DNA of 64,000 nucleotides from Acidimicrobiaceae bacterium (GTDB lineage: Bacteria; Actinomycetota; Acidimicrobiia; Acidimicrobiales; RAAP-2), in the NCBI GenBank assembly GCA_027314705.1, contig DAHVAJ010000016.1, positions 1 through 64,000 on the forward strand. The letters run 5' to 3'. The notes under the pieces are model-generated. The model was not told the origin of the DNA. It saw only the letters and a list, made by a program, of their open reading frames with translations, and searched no databases. Position numbers and translations under genes: made by a program. Within the stretch, counting starts at the first letter, position 1, and each line of letters begins with the position of its first letter. Shown here piece by piece: positions 44,895 to 51,937 of the stretch.

Positions 44895-45655
44895 GTCCGC
44901 CACGCGTCGTATCCCTCGGCCTCGAGGCGGGCACCGAGCTCCGCGCCGCCCTCAGCCACGATCCGCCCGCCCACCAGGACGTGGACGCGGTCGGCGGCCA
45001 GCTCCTCGAGCATGCGCAGGTAGTGGCTGATGACCAGCACCCCGAGCTCCGGACGGGCGTCGCGCACGGCGCGGACGCCCTTCGCCACCGAGCGGAGGGC
45101 GTCCACGTCGAGTCCGGAGTCGGTCTCGTCGAGGACGGCAAGTTCTGGCTCGAGGAGGGCCATCTGCAGGATCTCGTTGCGCTTGCGCTCGCCGCCCGAG
45201 AACCCCTCGTTGAGGTGGCGCTCGCCGAAGGCCGGGTCCATACCCAGCTTCTCCATCCACTCCATCATGAGCAGCCGTACCTCGAGCACGGAGAGGTCCA
45301 TGCCACGTCGGGCCGAGAGCGCCTGGCGGAGGAACTGGATCACCGGCACCCCACCGATGGCCTCGGGGTGCTGGAAGGCGAGGAAGATGCCGGCCTTGGC
45401 CCGCACCTCGGTGGGCCACCCGGTGATGTCCTCGCCCCGGAACCGGAGGGCACCGGCGGTGACCCGGTAGGCGGGATTGCCGAGGAGCACATTGGCCAGG
45501 GTCGACTTGCCCGAGCCGTTCGGGCCCATCAGGGCGTGGACCCGGCCCGCCTCGACGGCGAGGTCGACCCCGCGGAGGATGGGCTTGCCGTCGACGGCCA
45601 CGTGGAGGTCCGAGATCTCGAGCAGGGGGGCGGCGGGGACGGCGTCGGGCGGCAC
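44891..45655 (-). CDS. sufC: SufC ATPase, minus-strand copy
   Basis: 254 residues. Walker A GPNGSGKST, Q-loop FLAFQHPEAIGGVPV, signature FSGGERKRNE, Walker B and D-loop LAVLDETDSGLDVDAL, and switch His in VISHYLRML. The sequence is the more standard of the two SufC copies in the window. It leads the minus-strand arm sufC-sufS-sufU and presumably shares SufB/SufD with the plus-strand arm. The GTG start at 45655 has a TAGACT -10 six bases upstream, and the shared Suf element lies just beyond. Confidence 0.94.
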   Translation of the reverse strand: MPPDAVPAAPLLEISDLHVAVDGKPILRGVDLAVEAGRVHALMGPNGSGKSTLANVLLGNPAYRVTAGALRFRGEDITGWPTEVRAKAGIFLAFQHPEAIGGVPVIQFLRQALSARRGMDLSVLEVRLLMMEWMEKLGMDPAFGERHLNEGFSGGERKRNEILQMALLEPELAVLDETDSGLDVDALRSVAKGVRAVRDARPELGVLVISHYLRMLEELAADRVHVLVGGRIVAEGGAELGARLEAEGYDAWRT

Positions 45656-45661
45656 GCCGGA

Positions 45662-45667
45662 AGTCTA
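45662..45667 (-). promoter_or_regulatory. -10 TAGACT, leaderless start of the sufC-sufS-sufU arm
   Basis: TAGACT on the minus strand ends six bases before GTG 45655. The Suf element at 45681-45699 covers the spacer and -35 region, a position suited to control. Confidence 0.5.
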
Positions 45668-45680
45668 CCCGCTCTGCCAT

Positions 45681-45699
45681 ATTTCCCCTACGTCGATAG
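45681..45699 (-). promoter_or_regulatory. Shared Suf element upstream of sufC-sufS-sufU
   Basis: On the minus strand CTATCGACGTAGGGGAAAT, 15 of 19 positions equal to the element before sufB, 25 bases from the start codon. Here the surroundings also form an inverted repeat, TTCCCCTA and TAGGGGGAA around CGTCGA. Confidence 0.55.
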
Positions 45700-45767
45700 G
45701 GGGAATACGGCCGTGCGGACGGGATGGGGGCCCCAGGCCCACGCACCATCCCCGCCGGGCCACCCGG

Positions 45768-45773
45768 TACGCT
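45768..45773 (+). promoter_or_regulatory. -10 TACGCT, leaderless start of the glycosidase gene
   Basis: TACGCT ends six bases before ATG 45780. Confidence 0.5.
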
Positions 45774-45779
45774 CCGGGG

Positions 45780-47954
45780 ATGGCCGACCCCTGGACGTTC
45801 GCGGGGCCGGTCACGGAGTTGGGCACCGGCCCGGCGGCGGTGACCCTGGTCGACGAGTCCACCTTCGCCATCAGCGGGGGTGCCGGCGACATCGTGCCGG
45901 GCGGTGCCCAGGGCCTCTTCGTGCGGGACACCCGCATCCTCTCCCGCTTCGAGGTCCTCGTCGACGGCGGGCGCACCGAGTCCCTCTCGGCGGTCACGGT
46001 CGACCCGTTCTCGGCCACCTTCGTCTCCCGCACCCTGCCGGCCCCGGGCCGGGCCGACTCGACCCTCATGGTCTTCCGCAGCCGTCACGTCGGGCAGGGC
46101 ATGCGGGAGGAGCTCACCGTGCGCAACTTTGCCGACGAGGCCACCTCCTGCCGGGTGGAGGTCGTCGTCGACGCCGACTTCGCCGATCTGTTCGCGGTGA
46201 AGGAGGGGCGGGCGGGCACCGAGCCCCACCGCGGCGAGGTCGGCGTCGAGGTGGTCGGGGGCCGGGGGGACGGGGCCCGCTCGCTCCTCCTCACCTACCG
46301 CCGGGGGGCCGTGTCCCGGGGCGTCGAGATCCGTACTGCCGGAGCGACGGCCGCGGTCCCGGGACTCATCACCTACGACATCGTCGTCCCCGCCCGGAGC
46401 CGGTGGACCACCTGCCTCGAGATCGGCCCGGTCATCGACGGCGTCGCCATCGACCCGAAGTACCGGTGCGGCCGCCCGGTCGAGCAGGCCACACCCAGCG
46501 AGCGGCTCGCCGAGTGGCGCCGTCAGGTGCCCCAGGTGGAGACCGACCACCCCGGGCTCAAGCAGGTCATCGCCCGCAGCGCCGAGGACCTCGGTGCCCT
46601 CCGCATCTTCGACCCCGACTTCCCCGAGCGGGTGGTGGTCGCCGCCGGCGCGCCCTGGTTCATGACCGTCTTCGGGCGGGACTCCCTCCTCACGGCGTGG
46701 ATGGCCCTGCTGGTCGACCCCGAGCTGGCCGTGGGGGTGCTCCAGACCCTGGCCCGGTTCCAGGGGCGCGACGTCGACCCCCGCCACGACGAGGAGCCCG
46801 GGCGCATCCTCCACGAGATGCGGTTCGGCGAGGCCGGGTCGCTCTCGCTCGGCGGGGGCAGCATCTACTACGGCACGGCCGACGCCACCCCGCTCTTCGT
46901 CATGCTGCTCGGGGAGCTCCGCCGGTGGGGTGTGGCCCGCGACGTCGTCGACGAGCTCCTGCCCAACGCCGACCGGGCCATCGAGTGGATCGAGCAGTTC
47001 GGAGACGCCGACGGCGACGGCTACGTGGAGTACCAGCGGGCCACCGACCGGGGCCTCGCCAACCAGGGCTGGAAGGACAGCTGGGACGGCATCCGTTATG
47101 GCGACGGCCGCGTGGCCCAGGCGCCCATCGCCCTGTGCGAGGTCCAGGCCTACACCTACGGCGCCTACCTGGCCCGCGCCCACTTCGCCTTCGAAGCCGG
47201 CGACACGTCGGCCTACGAGCGGTTCCGGGCCCGGGCCGCCCAGCTCAAGACGGCCTTCAACCGCGACTTCTGGCTGGAGGACCGGGGGTGGTTCGCCGTC
47301 GGCCTCGACGCCGACAAGCGGCCCATCGACTCGCTGACCTCCAACATCGGCCACTGCCTGTGGGCCGGCATCGTGGACGAGGACAAGGCCGAGCGGGTGG
47401 CCGGGACGCTCACCTCCCCGGAGATGACGACGGGCTGGGGCCTGCGGACCCTGTCGAGCGCGAACGGCGGGTACAACCCGATCAGCTACCACTGCGGTTC
47501 GGTCTGGCCCCACGACACGGCCATCGTGGCCGCAGGACTGGCCCGGTACGGGTTCGACGCCGCCGCCCACCAGCTCATCTTCGGCCTGTTCGACGCGGCC
47601 TCGGCCCAGGGGGGCCGCCTGCCCGAGCTCTTCAGTGGCCTCGACCGCAGTGAGCTCCCCGTGCCCGTGGCCTACCCGACGTCGTGCTCGCCCCAGGCGT
47701 GGGCCGCCGCGTCGCCGCTGCTCTGCCTGCGGACGCTCCTCCGACTCGACCCCTGGATCCCCTACGGCAAGGCGTGGCTCTCGCCGAGCTTGGCCGACGG
47801 CATCGGGTACCTGAAGGTGGCCGGGATCCCGCTCGCCGGGTCGAGGGTCACCATCGAGGTGGGCAACGAGGTGCCCGGGGGGGTGTCGGTCACCGGTCTC
47901 CCTCCCGAGATCGAGGTCGTCCACCGGCCCCGGCGACCGTCGACGGCCGTGTGA
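45780..47954 (+). CDS. Glycogen debranching-type glycosidase (amylo-alpha-1,6-glucosidase)
   Basis: 724 residues. An N-terminal beta-sandwich (GDIVPGGAQGLFVRDTRILS) of the GDE_N_bis type is followed by an (alpha/alpha)6 barrel: VAAGAPWFMTVFGRDSLLTA, YYGTADATPLFVMLLGEL, GLANQGWKDSWDGI and YNPISYHCGSVWPHDTAI. The Asp in GWKDSWD and acidic residues near LPELFSGLDRS are likely catalytic. Enzymes of this group remove glucose at branch points or act on related glycosides; no glycogen genes lie nearby, so the substrate remains open. There is no signal peptide. ATG 45780 follows the -10 by six bases. Confidence 0.88.
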   Translation: MADPWTFAGPVTELGTGPAAVTLVDESTFAISGGAGDIVPGGAQGLFVRDTRILSRFEVLVDGGRTESLSAVTVDPFSATFVSRTLPAPGRADSTLMVFRSRHVGQGMREELTVRNFADEATSCRVEVVVDADFADLFAVKEGRAGTEPHRGEVGVEVVGGRGDGARSLLLTYRRGAVSRGVEIRTAGATAAVPGLITYDIVVPARSRWTTCLEIGPVIDGVAIDPKYRCGRPVEQATPSERLAEWRRQVPQVETDHPGLKQVIARSAEDLGALRIFDPDFPERVVVAAGAPWFMTVFGRDSLLTAWMALLVDPELAVGVLQTLARFQGRDVDPRHDEEPGRILHEMRFGEAGSLSLGGGSIYYGTADATPLFVMLLGELRRWGVARDVVDELLPNADRAIEWIEQFGDADGDGYVEYQRATDRGLANQGWKDSWDGIRYGDGRVAQAPIALCEVQAYTYGAYLARAHFAFEAGDTSAYERFRARAAQLKTAFNRDFWLEDRGWFAVGLDADKRPIDSLTSNIGHCLWAGIVDEDKAERVAGTLTSPEMTTGWGLRTLSSANGGYNPISYHCGSVWPHDTAIVAAGLARYGFDAAAHQLIFGLFDAASAQGGRLPELFSGLDRSELPVPVAYPTSCSPQAWAAASPLLCLRTLLRLDPWIPYGKAWLSPSLADGIGYLKVAGIPLAGSRVTIEVGNEVPGGVSVTGLPPEIEVVHRPRRPSTAV

Positions 47955-47970
47955 GCGGGTCCCGTCCCGG

Positions 47971-48603
47971 TCACCATCCCCGCTCGACCCACTCGGAAAG
48001 GTGGGGTGACTCGGTGCCGATGGTGGTGCCGGCACCGTGCCCGGGCAGGACCAGCGTCTCGGGGTCGAAGGCGGCGAAGAGGCGACGCTCGATCGAGGTG
48101 ATGATGGTGCCGAAGTCGGCGTTCTCGAAGGACGTGTTGCCCGGACCGCCGGGGAAGAGGGTGTCTCCCGTGAACAGGAGCGGCGTGCCCTCGACGGCGA
48201 AGCACATCGAACCGGGCGTGTGCCCCGGGGTGGCGACGGTCGTGACCCGGAGGCGCCCCACCTCGAGGACGGCCTCGTCGTCGAGGAGCTGGTCGTAGGC
48301 CGGCAGCATGTCGGCGTCGGCCGGCGTCACGGCCACGTCGAAACCGGCGTCGCGCACGGCCTCGACGGCCTGGATGTGGTCCCAGTGGCCGTGGGTCTCG
48401 ACGACGCGTCGGACCCCGAGCGCCCGGCACAGGTCGAGCAGGAGGTCGTGCTCGTTGGCTGCGTCGACGAGCAGGGCGTCACCGGTCTGGCGGCACCGGA
48501 CCACGTAGACGTTGTTGTCGACCGGGCCCACCACCACGCGGTGGACCTCGACGGTGCTGTCCTCGTAGTCCACGATCGTCTCGGGGCGGGGTCTCTCGGT
48601 CAC
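47971..48603 (-). CDS. Glyoxalase II-like MBL hydrolase
   Basis: 210 residues. The zinc motif is VETHGHWDHIQAV, with the further ligands in VATPGHTPGSMCF, LLFTGDTLFPGG and LPGHGAGTTIG, the pattern of class-B MBL thioester hydrolases. It lacks the extended C-terminal helical domain of true glyoxalase II, so hydroxyacyl-thioesters are a probable but unproven substrate. The GTG at 48603 is fixed by a GGAGGT site seven bases upstream; a TACGCT at 48629-48624 gives a leader of about 12 bases, so this is a normal leadered gene. Confidence 0.87.
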   Translation of the reverse strand: MTERPRPETIVDYEDSTVEVHRVVVGPVDNNVYVVRCRQTGDALLVDAANEHDLLLDLCRALGVRRVVETHGHWDHIQAVEAVRDAGFDVAVTPADADMLPAYDQLLDDEAVLEVGRLRVTTVATPGHTPGSMCFAVEGTPLLFTGDTLFPGGPGNTSFENADFGTIITSIERRLFAAFDPETLVLPGHGAGTTIGTESPHLSEWVERGW

Positions 48604-48767
48604 GGTCGGCACCTCCTGGCGCGAGCGTAGCGGGGGACCTGCGGGGTGGGACCCGGTCCCGCCCGTCGTTGGCCGACGGCGCGGCGGGTCTGGTAGACAG
48701 ACGGGCACGGCGCCGCTTCCGGTTGCCAGCACGCCCCGAAGCGGGGCACCACACCATGGAGAGCAGG

Positions 48768-49883
48768 ATGAACTTCGCCTTCAGCGAGGAGCAGGACGAA
48801 CTGCGCAGGTCGGTGCGCCGGTTCCTCGACGACAAGTCCCCCGAGGCCGAGGTCCGCCGGCTGATGGAGACCATCGAGGGGTACGACCCGGCGGTCTGGT
48901 CCCAGATGGCCGACCAACTCGGACTCCAGTCCCTCATCATCCCCGAGGAGTTCGGTGGCGCCGGCTTCTCCTACGTGGAGCTCATCGTGGTCCTGGAGGA
49001 GATGGGGGTCTCGTTGCTGTGCGCGCCGTTCTTCTCGACGGTCGCCCTGGCCACGAACGCCCTACTGACCTCAGGTGACCGGGGGGCCCAGGAGCGCCTC
49101 CTCCCCGGCATCGCGGCCGGCGAGACGATCGCCACGCTGGCCTTCACCGAGGACTCCGGACGGTGGGACGCCGAGGGCGTCACGCTCGCCGCCGCGCCGT
49201 CGGGTGACGGCTGGACGCTGGACGGCCACAAGTCGTTCGTGGTCGACGGCCACACGGCCAGCCTCGTGTTGGTGGTCGGGCGCACGGCCGCCGGCCTCTC
49301 GCTCTTCGGCGTCGAGGGGGACGCGCCCGGCCTCACCCGTTCGCCCCTCGCCACCATGGACCAGACCCGCAAGCAGGCCCGTCTCGAGTTCGCGGGAACG
49401 CCGGCCTTCCTCATCGGCACGGACGGCGGTGCCGGAGGCGGTCTGGCCAAGACGCTCGATCTCGCCGCCGTCGCCCTCGCCGCCGAGCAGGTGGGCGGGG
49501 CCCAACGCTGTCTCGACAGCTCGGTCGAGTACGCCAAGACCCGGATCCAGTTCGGCCGGCCCATCGGCAGCTTCCAGGCCATCAAGCACAAGTGCGCCGA
49601 CATGCTCCTCGAGGTCGAGTCGGCCAAGTCGGCTGCCTACTACGCGGGCTGGGCCGCCGCCGAGGACTCCGACGAGTTGCCCGTGGTGGCCAGCCTGGCC
49701 AAGTCGTACTGCTCCGAGGCCTACTTCCACGCCGCAGCCGAGACCATCCAGATCCACGGTGGCATCGGCTTCACCTGGGAGCACCCGGCCCACCTGTACT
49801 TCAAGCGGGCCAAGTCCTCCGAGCTGATGTTGGGTGATCCTTCGTACCACCGCGAGCTTCTCGCCCAGCGCATCGGCATCTGA
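48768..49883 (+). CDS. Acyl-CoA dehydrogenase (FadE-like)
   Basis: 371 residues. MNFAFSEEQDELRRSVRRF is the family N-terminus. FAD and substrate segments are IIPEEFGGAGFSYVEL, ATLAFTEDSGRWD and YAKTRIQFGRPIGSFQAIKH, and IHGGIGFTWEHPAHLYFKR closes it. The catalytic Glu of standard acyl-CoA dehydrogenases is not obvious at the usual place. Together with the short length this recalls subunits of heterotetrameric steroid-type FadE enzymes, though no partner is adjacent. ATG 48768 has GGAG six bases upstream; ATG 48756 is an alternative. Confidence 0.87.
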   Translation: MNFAFSEEQDELRRSVRRFLDDKSPEAEVRRLMETIEGYDPAVWSQMADQLGLQSLIIPEEFGGAGFSYVELIVVLEEMGVSLLCAPFFSTVALATNALLTSGDRGAQERLLPGIAAGETIATLAFTEDSGRWDAEGVTLAAAPSGDGWTLDGHKSFVVDGHTASLVLVVGRTAAGLSLFGVEGDAPGLTRSPLATMDQTRKQARLEFAGTPAFLIGTDGGAGGGLAKTLDLAAVALAAEQVGGAQRCLDSSVEYAKTRIQFGRPIGSFQAIKHKCADMLLEVESAKSAAYYAGWAAAEDSDELPVVASLAKSYCSEAYFHAAAETIQIHGGIGFTWEHPAHLYFKRAKSSELMLGDPSYHRELLAQRIGI

Positions 49884-49952
49884 GCGACCTCCCGTGTCCT
49901 CCGCCGCGCCTGCCCCCCGCCGCGCCCGCCGGTTGGCGGAGCACTGAGCACC

Positions 49953-50558
49953 GTGCGCCGCGCCGCGCCGCTCCTCCTGCTCGGTCTGCTGGCCGTGGCC
50001 GGCCTCGCCGGGGCCACCGTCGGCGCCGTCCAGGCCCCGAACGGAACACCCGTGCCCGAGGCCGTGACCAACACCCTGGCCGCGTCCAACTTCACCGAGG
50101 ACGTCCTCCAGCAGACCTCCCTGGGCAGCCAGACGGCCCACCTCGTCTACGAGGCCCCGGACCGGCTGAGCGGCTACCAGGAGAGCGCCGGACGCCGCAC
50201 CTACGTCGTCATCATCGGCACCGTCGAGTACGTGAGCGAGACCGTCCCTTCGAACACGCCCACGTCGAAGCTCGTCTTCTTCAAACAACAGTCGGCCGGG
50301 GCACCGGCCGTCGATCCGGCCCACAACACCCTGCCCATCTACAAGCAGGCCACGGAGAAGGGGCGCAACGGCGACGTGACCACCTACCGCTACGACCGCA
50401 ACGGCCAGCAGGCCACGCTGGACTACACGGTGGCCGGAGCCTACGTCTCGGTCTTCGACGCCACCATCGTGCACTCCGGGCACGAGAGCATCACCATCAC
50501 CAAGGTGGGCTCGTCGCCGGCCGTCGCCCTGCCCGCCGGGGCGGCAGTCCGGGGCTGA
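49953..50558 (+). CDS. Secreted protein of unknown function
   Basis: 201 residues. A clear signal peptide (VRRAAPLLLLGLLAVAGLAG) is followed by a soluble beta-rich domain without Cys. AASNFTEDVLQQTSLGSQTA, HLVYEAPDRLSGYQ and YVVIIGTVEYVSETV recall the half-barrel of LppX/LolA-like lipid-binding proteins, which use a similar curved sheet. That resemblance is structural intuition only. No lipobox is present, so the protein would be released or wall-associated. GTG 49953 has GCGGAG upstream. Confidence 0.7.
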   Translation: MRRAAPLLLLGLLAVAGLAGATVGAVQAPNGTPVPEAVTNTLAASNFTEDVLQQTSLGSQTAHLVYEAPDRLSGYQESAGRRTYVVIIGTVEYVSETVPSNTPTSKLVFFKQQSAGAPAVDPAHNTLPIYKQATEKGRNGDVTTYRYDRNGQQATLDYTVAGAYVSVFDATIVHSGHESITITKVGSSPAVALPAGAAVRG

Positions 50559-50559
50559 C

Positions 50560-50582
50560 GTCCGACCGCACCGCAGTCGGAC
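50560..50582. terminator. Hairpin between the secreted-protein gene and thiE
   Basis: GTCCGAC-N9-GTCGGAC, a perfect seven-base stem directly after the plus-strand stop, in the 45-base gap between convergent genes. Confidence 0.6.
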
Positions 50583-50603
50583 CACGGTGCCGGCCGGGCG
50601 GCG

Positions 50604-51284
50604 TCAGGTGGCGGCCGTCTCGACGGCTGCCTCGACGGCGTAGCGCAGGGCCCGTGCCGCCGCTCGGGGGTCGTCGGCCAGGACCAGCCACCGCACCACC
50701 ACGAAGTGGCGGGCCCCGGCCGCGGCCAGGCCGGCCACGGTGTCCGGGGTGACGCCCCCCGTCACCCAGACCGGCCACGGCGAGACGGCCACCGCCTCGG
50801 TCAGATAGCCCGGACCCGTGCCGGGCCGCCCGGGTTTGGTCGGCGTGGCCACGACCGGGCCGGCGGAGAGGTAGTCGACGGGCTCGGGGCCCGAGGCGTC
50901 CCCGGTCACGGCGGCCGCGAGCTCGTCCGGAGCGTGCGTGGACAGGCCGACCAGGGCGTCGGCCCCGAGGAGGTCCCGGGCCCGACGCGGGGAGACGTCG
51001 TCTTGGCCCACGTGGACCCCGTCGGCCCCGACCGCGGCGGCGAGATCGGGCCGGTCGTTGAGGACGAAGGGGACGCCGTAGCCGGCACAGACGTCGCGGG
51101 CCACCTCCGCCCGGGCGGCGAGCGCACGGTCGTCGAGGTGCTTCTCGCGCAGCTGGACGACGTCCACGCCCCCCTCCAGGCACCGGCCGATGAAGCGCTC
51201 GAGGTCCGGGCGGTCAGGGGTGCACAGGTAGAGCCGGCGCCCGGCGAGACCCCAGCCGCCGGTCGCCGGGTCCGGGACGCTCAC
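50604..51284 (-). CDS. thiE: Thiamine-phosphate synthase ThiE
   Basis: 226 residues, TIM barrel. DVVQLREKHLDD is the N-terminal pyrimidine-binding motif. FVLNDRPDLAAAVGADGVHV with GQDD carries the Mg-pyrophosphate Asp residues, and SAGPVVATPTKPGRPG is the phosphate loop. It couples the thiazole and pyrimidine phosphates to thiamine phosphate. No other thi genes are in the window. The GTG 51284 overlaps the stop of the HhH glycosylase gene as GTGA, an odd partner for thiamine synthesis. Confidence 0.92.
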   Translation of the reverse strand: MSVPDPATGGWGLAGRRLYLCTPDRPDLERFIGRCLEGGVDVVQLREKHLDDRALAARAEVARDVCAGYGVPFVLNDRPDLAAAVGADGVHVGQDDVSPRRARDLLGADALVGLSTHAPDELAAAVTGDASGPEPVDYLSAGPVVATPTKPGRPGTGPGYLTEAVAVSPWPVWVTGGVTPDTVAGLAAAGARHFVVVRWLVLADDPRAAARALRYAVEAAVETAAT

Positions 51285-51862
51285 CCGCCGCGGGGGAGCT
51301 TGGCCCGGGCCTGGGCCTTCGCCTGCTGCTTGAACTTGCGCACCCTGGCCAGGGCCTCCGGTGAGTCGATGTCGGCCACCGACCGGAAGGCGCCGGCCTC
51401 CGCGTAGGGCCCGGCCGCCTCCTCCCATGCGGGCGGGCGGACGTCGAGCTGCTTGGCCAAGAGGGCCAGGAAGATGCGGGCCTTCTGGTCGCCGAAGCCG
51501 GGCAGCGCCCTGAGGTTGGTGAGGAGCGCGTCACCGTCCGGGGCCGAGGTCCAGATGGCGGCGGCGTCGCCTCCGTAGGATTCGGTCACCGTGGCACAGA
51601 CGGCCTGGACCCGCGCGGCCATCGACCGGGGGTAGCGGTGGAGGGCCGGCTTGGCCGCGAAGACCTCGGCCAGCGCGTCGGGGTCCATGGCGGCGATGGC
51701 GGCCGGGTCGAGCGTTCCGCCGAGGCGGTCGCGCAGGGCGAGCGGCCCGGCGAAGGCCCGTTCGAGGGGGATCTGCTGGTCGAGGACCATGCCGAGGAGC
51801 AGGGCCAGGGGGTCCTCGGTGAGCAGGGCGTCGGCCTCGGGGTCACCGGTGATCCAGAGCAC
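51281..51862 (-). CDS. HhH-GPD-type DNA glycosylase-like protein
   Basis: 193 residues. LLLGMVLDQQIPLERAFAGP resembles the first helix of HhH-GPD glycosylases, and LRALPGFGDQKARIFLALLA is the helix-hairpin-helix. The catalytic Asp expected after the hairpin is not obvious, and there is no Fe-S cluster motif. It is about the size of the uncharacterised actinobacterial HhH-GPD base-excision family. Lys-rich ending KFKQQAKAQARAK. GTG 51862 has a TAGCCT six bases upstream. Confidence 0.8.
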   Translation of the reverse strand: MLWITGDPEADALLTEDPLALLLGMVLDQQIPLERAFAGPLALRDRLGGTLDPAAIAAMDPDALAEVFAAKPALHRYPRSMAARVQAVCATVTESYGGDAAAIWTSAPDGDALLTNLRALPGFGDQKARIFLALLAKQLDVRPPAWEEAAGPYAEAGAFRSVADIDSPEALARVRKFKQQAKAQARAKLPRGG

Positions 51863-51868
51863 CCCCGA

Positions 51869-51874
51869 AGGCTA
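51869..51874 (-). promoter_or_regulatory. -10 TAGCCT, leaderless start of the glycosylase-thiE operon
   Basis: TAGCCT on the minus strand ends six bases before GTG 51862. Confidence 0.5.
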
Positions 51875-51937
51875 GCCGCACGCCCGGCGGAGGCTCCTCC
51901 CGATCAGACGGCGTGCCCGGTCGTGGCCACCGGGCCG

